Origin: Orientallactaga sibirica
Taxonomy: Eukaryota > Chordata > Mammalia > Rodentia > Dipodidae
NCBI GenBank assembly: GCA_036365145.1
Contig: JAEOAD010002183.1
Location: 2,046,001-2,110,000 of the forward strand
Length of the DNA: 64,000 bases
Direction of reading: 5' to 3'
Shown: positions 1-11,640 of the stretch, piece after piece
How the letters are laid out: every line of letters begins with the position of its first letter
How positions within the stretch are numbered: the first letter of the stretch is position 1
Program-made: the position numbers and the translations under genes
Notes under the pieces: model-generated
Databases searched by the model: none
What the model was told of the DNA's origin: nothing
Seen by the model: the letters and a program-made list of their open reading frames with translations, nothing else

Positions 1-217
1 CCTTCCTGTTTGCACTATGTTACAATCCCATTTGCCTCCTGCCTGACCTTCAACCTGAACATTCCTACTCCATGACCTTTGCATTTTCCGTTCTCCTTGC
101 CCCAATGCTCCATTTGGATACCTTATGGCCAACACCTATTTCCTTCAAGTCTTCATTCACATGCTACCTTCCTAGAGATGCATTCTCTCCCTACCTCTCT
201 GTTCTCTCACCCTCTTC

Positions 218-262
<45 letters not shown>

Positions 263-1218
263 TCTACATAAAATAACCCTCATAACACCTTCTCTGGTTT
301 ATTTGTGTCAGTAGCATTTATCACCAGTTAATATACTATGTATTTTAAATTTTTATTTAGTATCTTTGTATCTCCACTCATTAAGCAAAGGTTTTTGACA
401 TTTGGTTCACTGCTAAACATGTGCCAAATTGGCAGAAGTGCAGCTGTTAGGATTAAAATGAATGTTCATATTACAACAGTGAGACAGAGAGCACCAGGGA
501 TTCGAAGTAAAAGGGCTTGTGGCTGGGCATGAGGTAGAGAGGCTGACCAGATAAGGACATGGCTCTGGGAAAACCAAAGCTGGTCTCATATAGCACAGGC
601 TGGCTCCTTTCCCTCAAAGTCTTCTACTTGGGATATGCCGGCCCTGACTTTCAAAGTTACAGAACATTCTGGGTCTAGGTTACTTGGCCAGATAAATCTG
701 TTGAGTGCTTTTGCCCCTTTCCATACCCCACTCTCAATCCCTTATCTAACAGTGACTAGATAAGCCTCCAGAGAAACCAGAGGTTTTGACCCAGGAAGCA
801 TGAACACTGCACTGTCGGTAGCTACTAGTCACCTGTGATTTCACAGACTTGAATTATGTGAAAAAGTCGTCTTTTCAACTGCATTGGCCACATTTCAAGC
901 ATTCTCCTGACTAATAGATTCCATATTGGACAGGAGAAGGGTGGGCAATGTCTCCCTCATCACAGAAAGTTCTTTTAGACAGTACTTCCTTCGAACAGTT
1001 CCACGCCGCTCTTCCTGAGATCAGTTCACTTTTGTTGTTAGAGAACTGGTAGAGTTACAATGTTTCATGAGAACATAATTGAATGTATTGAATGTCTTAT
1101 ATTTTTTCCGCAAACATATCCTATTTTCCTAATTTCTTTTTTGTCTTCTTCACAAGGCTTTCATACAAATACAAATGAACATGGGTCAAATATTTTTATT
1201 TAACCTGTTAATTAATGC
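1..1218. other. Intergenic DNA with a (TC)n microsatellite
   Basis: I recognise no gene or named repeat here apart from a pure TC dinucleotide run at about 221-258. Short open frames across the run are low-complexity artefacts rich in Ser and Leu. The rest looks like ordinary AT-rich unique or highly decayed sequence. Confidence 0.6.
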
Positions 1219-1223
1219 GTGAA

Positions 1224-1588
1224 TGTTATGATTTGGATAAGTGGTCCCTAAAGGCCCATACGTTAAAGGCTTTGTCACCAACCTCTGGTGCTCTTGGAAG
1301 GTGGGAAGCTTTTAAGAGGTTGGGCCTGGTAGAAGGGACCTGGTCACTGGAGATGTGCCCTTGAACCAGATGTTGGTACCCTAGTCCCTTCTTCTTTGCT
1401 TCTTGGCTGCTGTGAGATGAGCAGTTTCCTCTGCTGCTCACTCCTGCCATGTTGTGTTACCTCATTACAGAGTCAACATACCAAGGGCTGAAACCTCCCA
1501 AACGGTAAGCTAAAATAGACTTTTCCCCCTTTGAAGTTGACTTATCTTAAAATAATCTCCATTATAGTAACAGAAAGCTGACTAAACT
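1224..1588 (+). mobile_element. Solo MaLR-type LTR
   Basis: A 365-bp segment begins TG with the MaLR-like opening TGTTATGATTTGGATAAG. It continues with LTR-like blocks (GGAAGGTGGGAAGCTTTTAAGAGG, read in part) and closes with the ACAGAAAGCTGACTAAA motif common at the 3' end of mammalian apparent LTR retrotransposons. The same five bases, GTGAA, flank it at 1219-1223 and 1589-1593, which is the target duplication expected for ERVL/MaLR integration. The terminal CA is CT here. No internal region is present, so it is a solo LTR left by LTR-LTR recombination. The subfamily is not assigned. Confidence 0.7.
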
Positions 1589-1593
1589 GTGAA

Positions 1594-2799
1594 CCAGTAA
1601 GACTCTAAAGCTAGTTCAAAGGAGGACTCAAATGACAGACACATAGAGAAGAAGATAGAGAATGCTGAGACCAACAGATGTATAACTGGCCAAAATTAGT
1701 GGGACAATAATTAATCACATCCAATAAAATTCACTGGCTCTCTCATTGGCAAAAATTATGGATATTACTTAAGTTTTCTACAACTCGCAGTGTTAAAATA
1801 GCTCAAAGGCAATGAAAGCCACAAAAGAACTCTAAAAGGTGTGATAGACAAGCTACCCAGACATCATTTTTGCCCATTTCAATATCTTCCATAATTTTTT
1901 CCTGGTATGTTGTTTAATTGTGCTATATTTAATTTTACAGAAAATAACCTATATATAGAAAATAGTGTTCCACTTACATTAGTGGTCTAATTCAACATTT
2001 CTTTTGCATTTTTGAAGAATATTTATTTAAAGAACAAAATGGGAAAAGTATAAAAGAGAGTTTCTTATGCTGTGTACCAAGAGCTCTTGTCCCAGTGTAG
2101 ATCTAGGTTAGAGTCTGAGATTCTGTTTTTCTAGTAAGTTCTCAGGTACTGCTCATGCTGATCTATGGGTCTACACTCTAAGTAGCAGGAGTGTACTGAA
2201 CACTGTGAGAAGGCAAAGAAAAATTTATTAACTTAAGGGAAGTTGGCAGATACTAAATAGGGTTGTCTTGGAAGGCTTAAACCTTGGCATAGCAACATCA
2301 GATTTGTTCACTGGAATCACCATTTTGCTTACAGAGGAGCGCATTACAAAGGTGGGTTCATACAGTGAGCTCCTTTGTCCTCTAGAGTAGGAACCACAGG
2401 GCAGAACCCAGATGGAGGTTTACACCAGCAACTTTGGTGATTTGTCACTGAGGTCACTGTTGTTATTCAAGAAGAACCATCTCTTGTGGAACTCGGGAAT
2501 GCCTCCATCCTTTTCTTTCAGCAGTTTAGAACATCCCTAAGGGAAACAATTAGAAGGCACAGATAATTAGACCAACCCACTTTGCAAATGTGTTTCTGCT
2601 GGAAATTTCAAGATGGTGAAAGATGCTGCCATGTTAGATACTGGGGAAAAGGCCGCATAAGGCAGAATGAGCTGACTTACTATACTGAACGCAAATTCTA
2701 GAAAAGCTTTATGGAGGTAATTCTAGTAAACTTCAACAGCTCTCTCACCATCCCTTCAATCCAGGTTTAGCAATGTCCTGACACCTGTTTACAGTTAAT
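1594..2799. other. Unassigned intergenic DNA
   Basis: I see no coding region or repeat family I can name in this 1.2-kb stretch. There are no open frames with recognisable protein similarity and no tandem structure. Confidence 0.5.
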
Positions 2800-4245
2800 C
2801 CCACACCCAGGCTCAGGCTTCACTTGTGGCTTTTCCGTGAACATCAGAAAACGGAATCATATAATATATGGTCGTCTGTGCTGGGCTGCTTACAGTTTGT
2901 ATAATGTCTTTGACTTTCATCCATGTTGTTGCATGTTTTTGTAATTCGTCCTTATTCTTGCTCAGTAGAATTACATAATATGGTTCGATCACACTGTGTT
3001 TGTCCAGTCTTTTGTTTGTTGGATTATTTATACTTGGGGCTATTATGAATAATACTGATGTGGGCATTCATATACAATTCTTTGTTTGGATATGTATTTT
3101 AATTTCTTTTGAATGCATATCTGGAAGTAGAATTACTAAGTTGTACAGTAAATGTAAGCTTGAGTGTTTTTAAATTATCAAACTGCTTTCCAAGGAGATG
3201 GCAGCATTTCAAAATCCATCAGTGTATGAGGACTCCCAGTATGCACATGCTATCCAACACTTGGTCACTTCCTGCTTTTGCATAGAGCATCGTATTGATT
3301 ACTTTTCTCATTGATGTGACAAAATACCTGAGAAAAGCTACTTTAGGAAGAAGGGAGGCTTATTTTGGCTCATAGTATAAGTTTACAGAGGAAGGCATTT
3401 TGGTGGGAGCATGAGGTAACTTGTCACTTCACATCCATAGTCAGGAAGCAGAGAAAGACAAAGGCTTGTGGCTCAGCGTGGATTCTCCTTTTTATTCAGT
3501 CTAAGATCCCAGCCCATGGAATGGTCTCAATAGAAACTCTCTCAAGGGCATACCCAGAGGTTTGTCTTCTAGGGGATAGTAGGACCAAGGATGGGCCAAT
3601 CAACTGGAGAGTTGAGATTAACCATCATAGATACATATTGAGACCTGGTTTTGGTTTTCTTTGCATTTCCCTGATTAACAATCCTAAGCATGACCTCACA
3701 TACTTTTTTGTTGTTGTTGTTTTGCTTACTTTTATCTTACTTTGAAAATATATCTGCATAAATATTGTCCTCATTTTTACTGAGTTATTTTATTTTCAAG
3801 TTATACAAATTTTATTTAATATGACTAAAAGTTCTTGATCAAAAGTACATGATTCAAAAGTGTTATCTTTCACTTTGTTGCCATTTCATTCTTCTTTGAT
3901 AAGACTATCATCTTTCACACATCATGCTTTCAATGTCATCCATAAGACTTTTGCCTAACCAAAGTTCACAAAGGTATTTCTTGTATGACTTTTTGATTCT
4001 AGAAGTTTCATAACCTTTTGTCTTTTACATTCAGATCTATGATGTAATGTGAATTCATTTTTGTGCATAGCATAAGTTGAATATCCAAGTATGCCATTCT
4101 TATTGCAGATACATTTTTCATCCATTGTATTATAACATTTTCCTCAGTTACACCCTTTTCAAAAATTAATTGGCCACAAATCTGTGGCTTTATTTCTGGA
4201 TTCTAGTGCTTACCATTTATCTATATGTCAATTCTTTTGCAAAAA
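2800..4245 (-). mobile_element. Ancient L1 ORF2 and 3'-part relic, interrupted by an LTR
   Basis: Read on the minus strand, this is a decayed LINE-1. On the plus strand it shows the antisense signature of L1 ORF2, for example TTTCATCCATGTTGTTGCATG, then phrases such as GAAGTAGAATTACTAAGTTG and CTTTCCAAGGAGATGGCAGC. After an inserted LTR (about 3296-3640) the L1 text resumes with TTTGCATTTCCCTGATTAAC and runs to about 4240. No reading frame survives. Divergence suggests an old mammalian L1M element. The exact outer boundaries are approximate. Confidence 0.65.
3296..3640 (-). mobile_element. LTR-like insertion inside the old L1
   Basis: This block contains GATGTGACAAAATACCTGAG, GGCTTATTTTGGCTCATAG, AGTCAGGAAGCAGAGAAAGA and CTTTTTATTCAGTC. 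I recall this series as a rodent ERVL/MaLR-type LTR read on the opposite strand. It splits an L1 relic whose two halves lie on either side, so it integrated later. I could not define a target duplication, so the ends are approximate and the family is tentative. Confidence 0.5.
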
Positions 4246-4272
4246 TAAATAAATTAATTAATTAAAACAAAA

Positions 4273-5440
4273 AGGCCTAAGTGAGGTCAGGGGAAAAGAT
4301 TGAGTAAAGGAAAGATGGGGGGGGTGCTAATCAAAATCTAAGAGGATATAAATAAGTCCTAGGGAAACCTACTTTTCTGGACAATGGAACACTCAGAAGC
4401 CATAGATTGTTACTAGAAAATTTTCAGTGCCAGGGATGGAATACCTTCCAGTGAGTTGTTGGCCAGGGAGGTCACAGATACCCCCAAAACATTATAGTCC
4501 ATTGCTGAGGCCCTTGGTTTCCCACCAGGAATAGATGGTAAGATCCTATTGCTGAAGACTCCACAATCTTGCTGCAAGGTCACTGAGAAATCCAGCTGGA
4601 GCTGAGCTGAAAGCCTCCTCCATGTGGACCAGCTGACAGAAAGCTGGAAAAAGCTATGCTAGCTTCAGTTCAATGGGAGAGAGAGAAAACACTAGTGACA
4701 ATACTGAACAGTGTACACTGGAAGCTTTAAATTTGGCCAGCCAGGCCAAATGAGCCAACAGGTGCAATAGTGGCATGTCTGTTATGGGGGAAACCAACCA
4801 CTCTCTAATTGGACTGGAGGCCCTCTCCATGTGAGGGAATATATCCCTGATACTGAAAATCTACAAAAGGGGAAGTCATAAACCCTAGGGGTATAACATC
4901 TGCTGGTTTCTGGCTATGCTCACCAAACTGCCCAGTAAGCACTTCTCTTAATGGCCATACTCATATATTAATGTTACTCTCACTTTTGGTTAGAGAAGCT
5001 TCTCTTTTCAGATGGCAGTGACCTTGTGATGACTCAGAAGGCACCATGGTGCTGAGAAGAAGGGACAGAGGAGTGCTCAGCACTGAAGCATCTCTATCAC
5101 ACCTTCCAAGGCTCAGGGTCCATTGCAGAAGAGGGGGTGGAAAGAATGTAAGAGCCAAAGGAAGAGTAGGACTCCTTAAAGTGTACTCCTCCAGACACAA
5201 AATGGCCTAGATATCCATGACTTCACAGTACCTGACACTACTTACACAAGACCATCATCATAGGAGGAAAAGATCATGATATCAAAATGAAAAGAGAGAC
5301 TGATTGAGAGAAGGAGGTGATATGAGGGAGAGTGGAGTTTCAAAGGGGAAAGTGGGGGGAGGGAGAGAAGTATCATGGGATACTGTCTACAATTAAGGAA
5401 GTTGTCAATAAAATAAAATAAATAAATAAATAAACCCTAC
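4273..5440 (+). mobile_element. L1 3'-UTR fragment with A-rich tail, plus orientation
   Basis: This is the reverse-complement counterpart of the segment at about 31000-32000. Shared landmarks include GCCAGGGATGGAATACCTTCC and GGCCAGGGAGGTC near the 5' side, then AGAAGCTTCTC, CATCTCTATCACACCTTCCAAGG and CCTTTGGCTCTT-complement blocks. It ends in an AATAAAATAAATAAATAAA tail. It has no ORF2 sequence, so it is a strongly 5'-truncated L1 insertion. The open frame on the opposite strand (4961-5200) is a by-product of the UTR. Confidence 0.75.
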
Positions 5441-5446
5441 AAATTT

Positions 5447-5590
5447 GGGCTAGAGAGATTGCTCAGTGGTTATAGGCACTAGCTTGCAAAGCCTGGTGGT
5501 CCAGGTTTGATTCCCCAGTACTCACATAAAGCCAGTTGCACAAAGTGGTCTCCCTCCCTCACCCCTCTCTTTGCAAATAAGTAAAAATTT
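5447..5590 (+). mobile_element. Dip-like SINE, shortened
   Basis: The tRNA-like head (GGGCTAGAGAGATTGCTCAGTGG) leads into the B-box region TTTGATTCCCCAGTACTCAC and the block GCCAGTTGCACAAAGTGG. Most of the middle of the usual element (the TCTGGAGTT..GCAGTGGC part) is missing before the TTTGCAAATAAGT tail. It sits directly after the tail of the preceding L1. Confidence 0.8.
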
Positions 5591-5654
5591 TCTAAACATG
5601 AATTTGATTATTATAGCTTACAACTTTGATATAGATAGTATAAGTTCTTCCACT

Positions 5655-6240
5655 TTGTGTTTTTTTTTCAAAACTATTTTTAAAAACTTTTTAATGATAA
5701 TTTTTACACTTGTACATAATATGTTTTGATCATAATGCCCTTCCATTACCTTATTTTGTCTCCTCACCTCCATACCTGCTTCAGTGAACCCATTATTCCC
5801 AACTAGTCCTTCTATTTTAATGTCTTTTTTGCCTCCCATCATCCATGTTGAGATGTAGATTGGCCCAACACTGAGCAGGTCTGGTACAGACAGTGGAATC
5901 ATGAATTCAGTGGTCACATCATGTTATGAAGAGAGCATTCCAAAGCACTCCACCCCATCCCTGAACCTTGGAGGGAGTGGTAGAGATGTCTCATTTAGCA
6001 CTGAGCACTCAACAGTCACTTACTCTCAGGACTTTGACAAGCTTTAAGTCTTCCCAGTAGGCATTGCCATGTGACACAGTTCCCCAGCTACACTCTTCAG
6101 ACTGTTTGGACAATTTTAGGTCCTTTGCGTTTTCATATGTTTTAGGAAAACTTTTTTAATTTTTCTTTTCCTTCTTCTTTTTTTTTTTTTTTTTTTTTGC
6201 ACTGTAGCTTTTATCCTATGAAGATAAGTTTCAGTTTTAA
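5655..6240 (-). mobile_element. L1 3'-UTR relic, minus orientation
   Basis: It shares the order of blocks seen in the other minus-strand L1 3' ends of this window: TTTTGATCATAATGCCCTTCC, the CCTGAACCTTGGAGGGAG motif, GTAGAGATGTCTCATTTAGC and CAATTAGTCACTTA-like text. A T-run of about 20 lies at 6179-6198. It is more diverged than the copies at 19150 and 31000. The 3'-most boundary on the left is approximate. Confidence 0.6.
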
Positions 6241-6329
6241 GTTTATAAGGTTGATCTTGACATGTAACAAACAGTAAATAAATATGAGTCCTCCTTTCCC
6301 TCCTATATCCCAGCTTGCATTTCCACTAG

Positions 6330-6515
6330 AACTTGGAATTCAGAACAACATAGATTCAAATTTAGCATCCATTGCTAACCAAGTAGATGATCTTAGGCAA
6401 ATTACTTAACCTCACTGAGCACCACTTCTGTGTCTACAGAAAACGAATGATAGTATCTAGCCCGTAGTATTACTATAACTACCAAATGTAAAGTGCCAGG
6501 TACACGAACAGGTTA
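6330..6515 (+). mobile_element. MIR SINE
   Basis: The MIR core is visible as GATCTTAGGCAAATTACTTAACC followed by the degenerate TCTACAGAAAACGAATGATAG, with the AAAGTGCCAGGTACACG block after it. This is an old tRNA-derived mammalian SINE in plus orientation. Confidence 0.65.
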
Positions 6516-6948
6516 ACAAAACAATTTACGTATGGCTAAGTAACTAAAAACATGGAAGGCTGGTTATTACTGAAGCTGAGAGAAGGAGTCAGTGACACTC
6601 CATGGCTACAGGACTAAAGAAACACCTGAGAGCAAAGGGCTCATTTCCAGTTTCCCATAGGCATGCATGATGAGAACTGAACCTCCCAGATTTGGCCCAC
6701 CTCCAGCAAAAGGTGGAAAGGACATTCCACATTCCTCTCTCAGGAGTCCTGGTTAAGACTTTCAGCAGTTAGAGACTGGCTCTGCTCTTCCTTGGGTTCA
6801 TACCCTTGCAGCTTAGTACTTTCCTTAGTGCTCAGAAAAGAAAGTACACGCTTTGTACCTAAGCTTATCGGATTTAGCAAAGAGAAATACAGAATGCTCC
6901 GTTAATTTAGAATTTGGGGTAAATAAGGAACAAATTTTAATGAAAGCA

Positions 6949-7118
6949 TATCCCATGTGATATTTGGAATATACTTATACTAAAATATTATACCAAATAT
7001 CACATGGGATACAGTTTAGATGTTGAGTATCTGTAATTTAAATGTAACTGCTTGTATTATATTTGTTTTATGCTTTAGAGAGTATTGCATACTATAAGTA
7101 CACTTAAAACAAATATAA
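6949..7118. repeat. Two adjacent perfect inverted repeats, AT-rich
   Basis: Arm 6949-6967 (TATCCCATGTGATATTTGG) is the exact reverse complement of 6993-7011, with a 25-base spacer. Just downstream, 7057-7070 (TTATATTTGTTTTA) is the exact reverse complement of 7105-7118, with a 34-base spacer. No known element is recognised. It could be a decayed palindromic DNA transposon or MITE, or a local fold-back mutation. A transcript through it would form hairpins. Confidence 0.85.
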
Positions 7119-7976
7119 GCATCATAAAGAAATCCTTGAGTACTCTGGCAATGTAATTTTAATCTTTTATATTATTACCAGTTATGTATCTTACACATAA
7201 ATTATATGAAAAATCCCAGTTATATAACATAACTAGTGATTGAGCTGAAAAAGACAAGAGAAATGAATATGTATTTTTACATTACTTAGGCCTCTATTAC
7301 TTATCAAGCATTGCCTACACCGATAATGACCTAGACATAGGCAATAATAATGGAATTCCATCAACTATGATATTTTACCATTTATTAGTCAAGTGAAAAA
7401 TATATACACTTAGCACATATTTTTACATTTGTAGCTGCTCTGTGTGTTAGGTTGGCACAGTAAGATGGTGTATTTTACTCACCATTGTTAGCTCCTCTGG
7501 TAAGTTTCAGTGCTGAGACACGTGGGCTGTGGTTCTCCATAGATAGTCATTGATCTTCATGCTTGCTTTTCTTGAGTAGTCCCAATAACCCAGCTGAGGA
7601 AGGGTACAAGGATGATTCTCTATATCCCTGAGGGGAGAAAAGGAAATGAGGGCCAGTGAGCGGGTGCCTGCTGTTTCCTGGGAAGTTGGCTCTTGTCCTC
7701 TGTGAAAGCCTTGCCAAAGTACCAAAATCCAAGTGGTGAATGTGGACTGGGAGCAAACACAGCATTGCAGGAAGAGAGCCAAATGAACCTTGGATGCTCC
7801 ACAAGGCAGACTTCCCTTAGCCAGGGCCTGGAAGCCTCCTGGGGATGGTGGTAAGGGCACAGAGGGGCATGCCAATGCCAAGCGGAAAATAAGAACTATG
7901 TGATCCTACACATGGAAGAACATGGCTGAGGAGAAACCCAAGGCTCAGCCAGAAAATGTGGTTGAAACCTATGGTG
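7119..7976. other. Unassigned intergenic DNA
   Basis: No gene or repeat is recognised. Overlapping minus-strand open frames at about 7507-7881 share no recognisable domain, lie in different frames of the same DNA and are best treated as chance. Confidence 0.45.
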
Positions 7977-8310
7977 GGCTAGGGAAATGGCTCAGCTGGT
8001 AACAGCACTGGCCACTCAAGCATGAGGGCCTGAGTTTGATACCCAGTACCCACATAAAAAGCTGGCCGTGGCCATACACCTATAATCCCAGTCGTGGGGA
8101 AAGTGAGACACAGGAATTTCTGGGGCTCACTGGTCACGGTATGACCAAAACTGGCAGCTCTGGGTTTATGAGAGACTCCTTCTCAAAGAAACAACAGAGA
8201 ATAATGATAACAAAGGACAACTGACCTTATGCCTCCAAACATACACACACAGGACACATACACACACGAATACATGACATACTTACCACCAACCCCCACA
8301 CACACACATG
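7977..8310 (+). mobile_element. B4/RSINE-type composite SINE
   Basis: A tRNA/ID-like head (GGGCTAGGGAAATGGCTCAGC) is fused to a B1-like segment (ATACACCTATAATCCCAG, then GGGGCTCACTGGTCACGG and AGAGACTCCTTCTCAAAGA). It ends in a CA-rich tail (ACACACACAGGACACATACA). This head-body-tail order is that of rodent B4 elements. Confidence 0.7.
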
Positions 8311-8695
8311 TATATATTCCTGAGGGGATATGTCAAGAATGGAAAATGTCAGGAACTCTCTTAAACTATGCACAGGATTGCCCAGAAGACCAGACTCTGG
8401 AGTGTCAAATACCCAGAGGTTTCTTTATGCAGTTGATTGGCTGATGACTGGCTCCACATTACCTGACTATGTGGTCTGCTGAAACATTTGGCTAAGAATC
8501 CCTTCCTGCCAGCTGCCCTTCACCTCTATCTTGCAGGAAACCCAATGCCCCACCCTGCAGCCAGGGTTCTTCTTGCCTCACCCTTTTCTGCCCTGTGTTC
8601 CTGCCTTCCCAGCTTCCTCTGTGGATCCCCACCCACACCCTCTAACTGCAGCTACACCCTAAGGCTGTCAGGTGCTCCTCTCTGGGTGGTATTTT
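8311..8695. other. Unassigned DNA
   Basis: I see no gene or recognisable repeat. The stretch is moderately C/T-rich around 8510-8640. Confidence 0.4.
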
Positions 8696-8699
8696 ACAT

Positions 8700-9012
8700 G
8701 TACATGTGATCCTTTGGCTGGCACCCCTTAATCCACTTCTTATTTCTGATAGAGCAACAAGGACCTTCAAGACCCAGCACAGATCATCCAGAAAACTAAT
8801 GACACCAAATGCTAGTGAGAAAAGAAAAAGGGGAATATTTATCATGGCTGGTGGAATGTGGACTCATGCAACTAAGGACATCAGCATGAGGGTTCCTCAA
8901 AAGACTAAAACTACAACCTTTATACGATCCAGCCCTGCCACATCTGAGGGAATCAAAGTCAACATGCAGAAGAGCTAATTGTACATCCATGTTTATTGCA
9001 CCACTATTCACA
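8700..9012 (+). mobile_element. Old L1 ORF2 3'-region relic
   Basis: A 90-residue open frame at 8706-8978 overlaps L1 ORF2-type text. GGTTCCTCAAAAGACTAAAA, TACGATCCAGCCCTGCC and CCATGTTTATTGCACCACTATTCACAACAG follow the order known from the distal part of old L1 elements. It is cut off at 9013 by a Dip SINE. It is not a functional gene. Confidence 0.6.
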
Positions 9013-9215
9013 ACAGCTCAGTGGTTAAAAGAACTTGATTGCAAAGCCTAACAGCCTGGGTTTGATTCCCCAGTACCCATGGAAAGCTAGAGGCACAATG
9101 TGCCACTTGTGTCTGGAGTTCATTTGCAGTGGCACTAGGCCCTGGCACTCCCTTTCTCATTCTTTCTCCTCACTCCTCTCTCTGTTTGCAGATAAATAAA
9201 TAAAAATATTAAAAA
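9013..9215 (+). mobile_element. Dip-like SINE
   Basis: It shows CAGCTCAGTGGTTAAAAGAA, the B-box GGTTTGATTCCCCAGTACCC, then GTCTGGAGTTCATTTGCAGT, a CT-rich part and an AAATAAATAAA tail. The first bases of the usual GGGCTGGAGAGAT head are absent. Confidence 0.85.
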
Positions 9216-10335
9216 TAAATAATAATGGTGATAGTAAATCAGATCACAGTGCCACTTCTCACCTACTGGACAACAGAAACTAGGAGGGTGTGAATGCTTC
9301 ATCTTTTGTTCCTAGCACCTGTCTGTCATTGTGTCTGGCACAAAGTCAACATTTAAATATGTTTGTTACCTGAGTTAAACATAATCTCACTTGATCCTTT
9401 CAACTTCAATCAGATCAGGGTATTATCTCATTGATGTAGGTGGGAAAAAAAAGTCTCAAAAGAAGTTAAGTTCCCTGACTCAGGCTATGCTGGCTTCTAA
9501 AGATACACAAAGGACTTTCTACTAAATTGTGAACATTTAATTAAATTGTACATACAAAAATTTTCAGGAAGTTTCAATAGCTGTGAATTCTGTTTAAAGA
9601 ATAGAAGGAACAAGTGGTTCTTGCCTTCTATGCTATGAGGCAACAGCTAACCCTTTTGAAGTATGCCTTAGCCAATGAGATTTATTTCTGAACCTTCCTT
9701 TTGCATAAAGTTGAGTTGGCATCATTAATTGGGAAATAATTACATGGTACTGAGGATTCAGCCCACAAGAGCCTTTGTTTTGTTTTGTTAATCAACCCTT
9801 TTACAGGAAGTTGGTTTTCACCCAGGTAACTGTTGCAAAATATTTATACAGGTAAGAGAAACACTCATCCGCCAATCAGAGGCATTTCATCTACTTCATT
9901 TCCATTTATTACACTGGCTATGTAATTACCCTCAGGATGGAACGCTTCCTGTCTCCACTCACTCAAACTCTGACATTTTCTCTGACTTTCCAGAACCGTG
10001 CTGAGAAGCTCAAAGCCCTGTTGCAGAGCATGTTGTGACACCACCAAACCTAAGACGAGGAGTTAATCACATTCCTTACTTGTGGTTGACTCTTGTTCCT
10101 TTGGAATAAATACCAGGATGAACAGGGACATGGCACCAGAGGAGGAGGTGGCACCTGCCATAGCATCATGACTGGTGCCCTGAGGCTTACACCTGTACAC
10201 CCTCCTCTCGCTAGTAACAAACACTGAATGCATAGGAGGAGCTCAGTGGTGATGCCATCAACATCTCTGATAAGCTAATTTTCTATCTATCAACACCACA
10301 TAATGAGTAGAAAATGAGGCATTCTAAATGGCTAT
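9216..10335. other. Unassigned intergenic DNA
   Basis: No gene or named repeat is seen in 1.1 kb. A short minus-strand open frame (9865-10047) has no recognisable similarity. Confidence 0.45.
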
Positions 10336-10515
10336 TTTCAAATGCTGGCTCTGCCTCTTTGGAGCAGTGTGACCTTGGGCAAGTTGCTCAAGTCATCAAG
10401 CTTCTTTTGTCATTTGTGATGAGAGGATAAGGATATTTTTCTCACAGACATTTTGATGAGGAAATAAGACAGTGTGTACAAAGTGCGGAGTACAACTGTC
10501 TGGCACAGGGCAGAC
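10336..10515 (+). mobile_element. MIR SINE
   Basis: The MIR core is clear: TGTGACCTTGGGCAAGTTGC, then a run of TCAAG/CTTC..TCATTTGTGATGAGAGGATAAGG and TTGATGAGGAAATAAGACAG, finishing near TCTGGCACAG. Plus orientation. Confidence 0.75.
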
Positions 10516-10704
10516 CAACAACAAATTTTAGTTTTCTTCCCTCCTTGTCTCTGCTGTCAATGGACACTATAAATGTAGATTGTAAGGATCTCTTCAGAGA
10601 AGTATAGCCTGAGCATTGTGAAGGAGCTGTGAGTGCAGTCACAAAAGCAGGAGCTGCAAATTAAGAGTCCTGCACCAACCAAGCAAAGGATTATTAGTTT
10701 TATT

Positions 10705-11088
10705 TTCATTTCTTTTGTTGTCATTTTGTGTTCTTGAGACAGGGTTTCATATAGGCCAGTCTGGCCTTGACATTGCTATGTAGTTGAAGATTACCTTTAA
10801 TTCTTTTTAAAAATATTTTTATTTATTTACTTGAGAGACAGAGAGAGACAGGGTGAGTATGGGCACTCCAGGGCCTCCTGCCACTGCAAATGAACTCCAG
10901 ATACATGCACCCCTGTGTGCACCTGGCTTTGTGTGGGTACTAGGTACTCAAAGCCAGACCTTCAAGCTTTGCAAGCAAGTACCTGTAACCACTGAGCCAT
11001 CCCTCCAGCCCAAACGTTAACTCTTGATTCTTCTGAACCCAGCTCCCAAGTGCTGGGAGTACAGACATGCACCACCATGCCCAGAGGT
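10705..11088 (-). mobile_element. B1 SINE split by a Dip insertion
   Basis: The left part (TTCTTGAGACAGGGTTTCAT, TAGGCCAGTCTGGCCTTGAC) and right part (CCCAAGTGCTGGGAGTACAG, CATGCACCACCATGCCCA) are two halves of one B1 element read from its antisense. They are separated by a Dip SINE at 10808-11010. Confidence 0.75.
10808..11010 (-). mobile_element. Dip-like SINE nested in a B1
   Basis: The tail (TTTTTATTTATTTACTTGAGAGAC) comes first on the plus strand, followed by AACTCCAGATACATGCACCC, CACCTGGCTTTGTGTGGG and the head complement GAGCCATCCCTCCAGCCC. The flanks carry a probable 9-bp target duplication, TTAATTCTT on the left and TTAACTCTT on the right. The insertion therefore postdates the B1. 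Confidence 0.85.
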
Positions 11089-11450
11089 CAGAGCATATAA
11101 AAGGTATGCTTAGAGGGTGTGCATGGCTCTATGAAAGAAAAGAGAACATGTCCCATGGAGAGGGACCTCAGGGGATTATTACCAATACAGAGGCATCTAG
11201 CTCAATCTTACAGAAGCCTCAAGTTTTTAAGAGATCAAAGGATCAAGGTATTCATTTGAGAGTTCCTTGATATAAAATTTAAATCAATTTTAAAAATATT
11301 TTCCAAGTTAAAGAAAACACATTCCTACAAGACACCAATTTGTCATTACTATGCGAATAGAGTATTGCCAAGTCTGTTTAAAAATTGTTGTGGTATGTGT
11401 GTCATTTATCATGATCTGCAATCCCACCCTTAAGTCAGATAGTAATAGCC
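11089..11450. other. Unassigned DNA
   Basis: No gene or repeat is recognised. A 67-residue plus-strand frame starting at 11067 begins inside the B1 and has no similarity I can name. Confidence 0.4.
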
Positions 11451-11454
11451 ACAG

Positions 11455-11640
11455 ATAGCTGACATTTAATGAGCTCCTACTGTGTGGCAGCATTACCTTG
11501 TTAATACTTAGGATCCTGTAGGGCAGGTGTTATTATGATCATCATTTCACAGATAAAATAGTTCCCAAGATCTTGTCTTTATTAAGAGCTAGAGTCAAGA
11601 TCAGTTATCTTGTTATCCAAACCCTCCATCCCTCAGCATC
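11455..11640 (-). mobile_element. MIR SINE
   Basis: The antisense MIR signature is present: GACATTTAATGAGCTCCTACTGTG, TACTTAGGATCCTGTAGGGCAG, then TTATTATGATCATCATTTCACAGATAAAA in order. Minus orientation. Confidence 0.7.
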
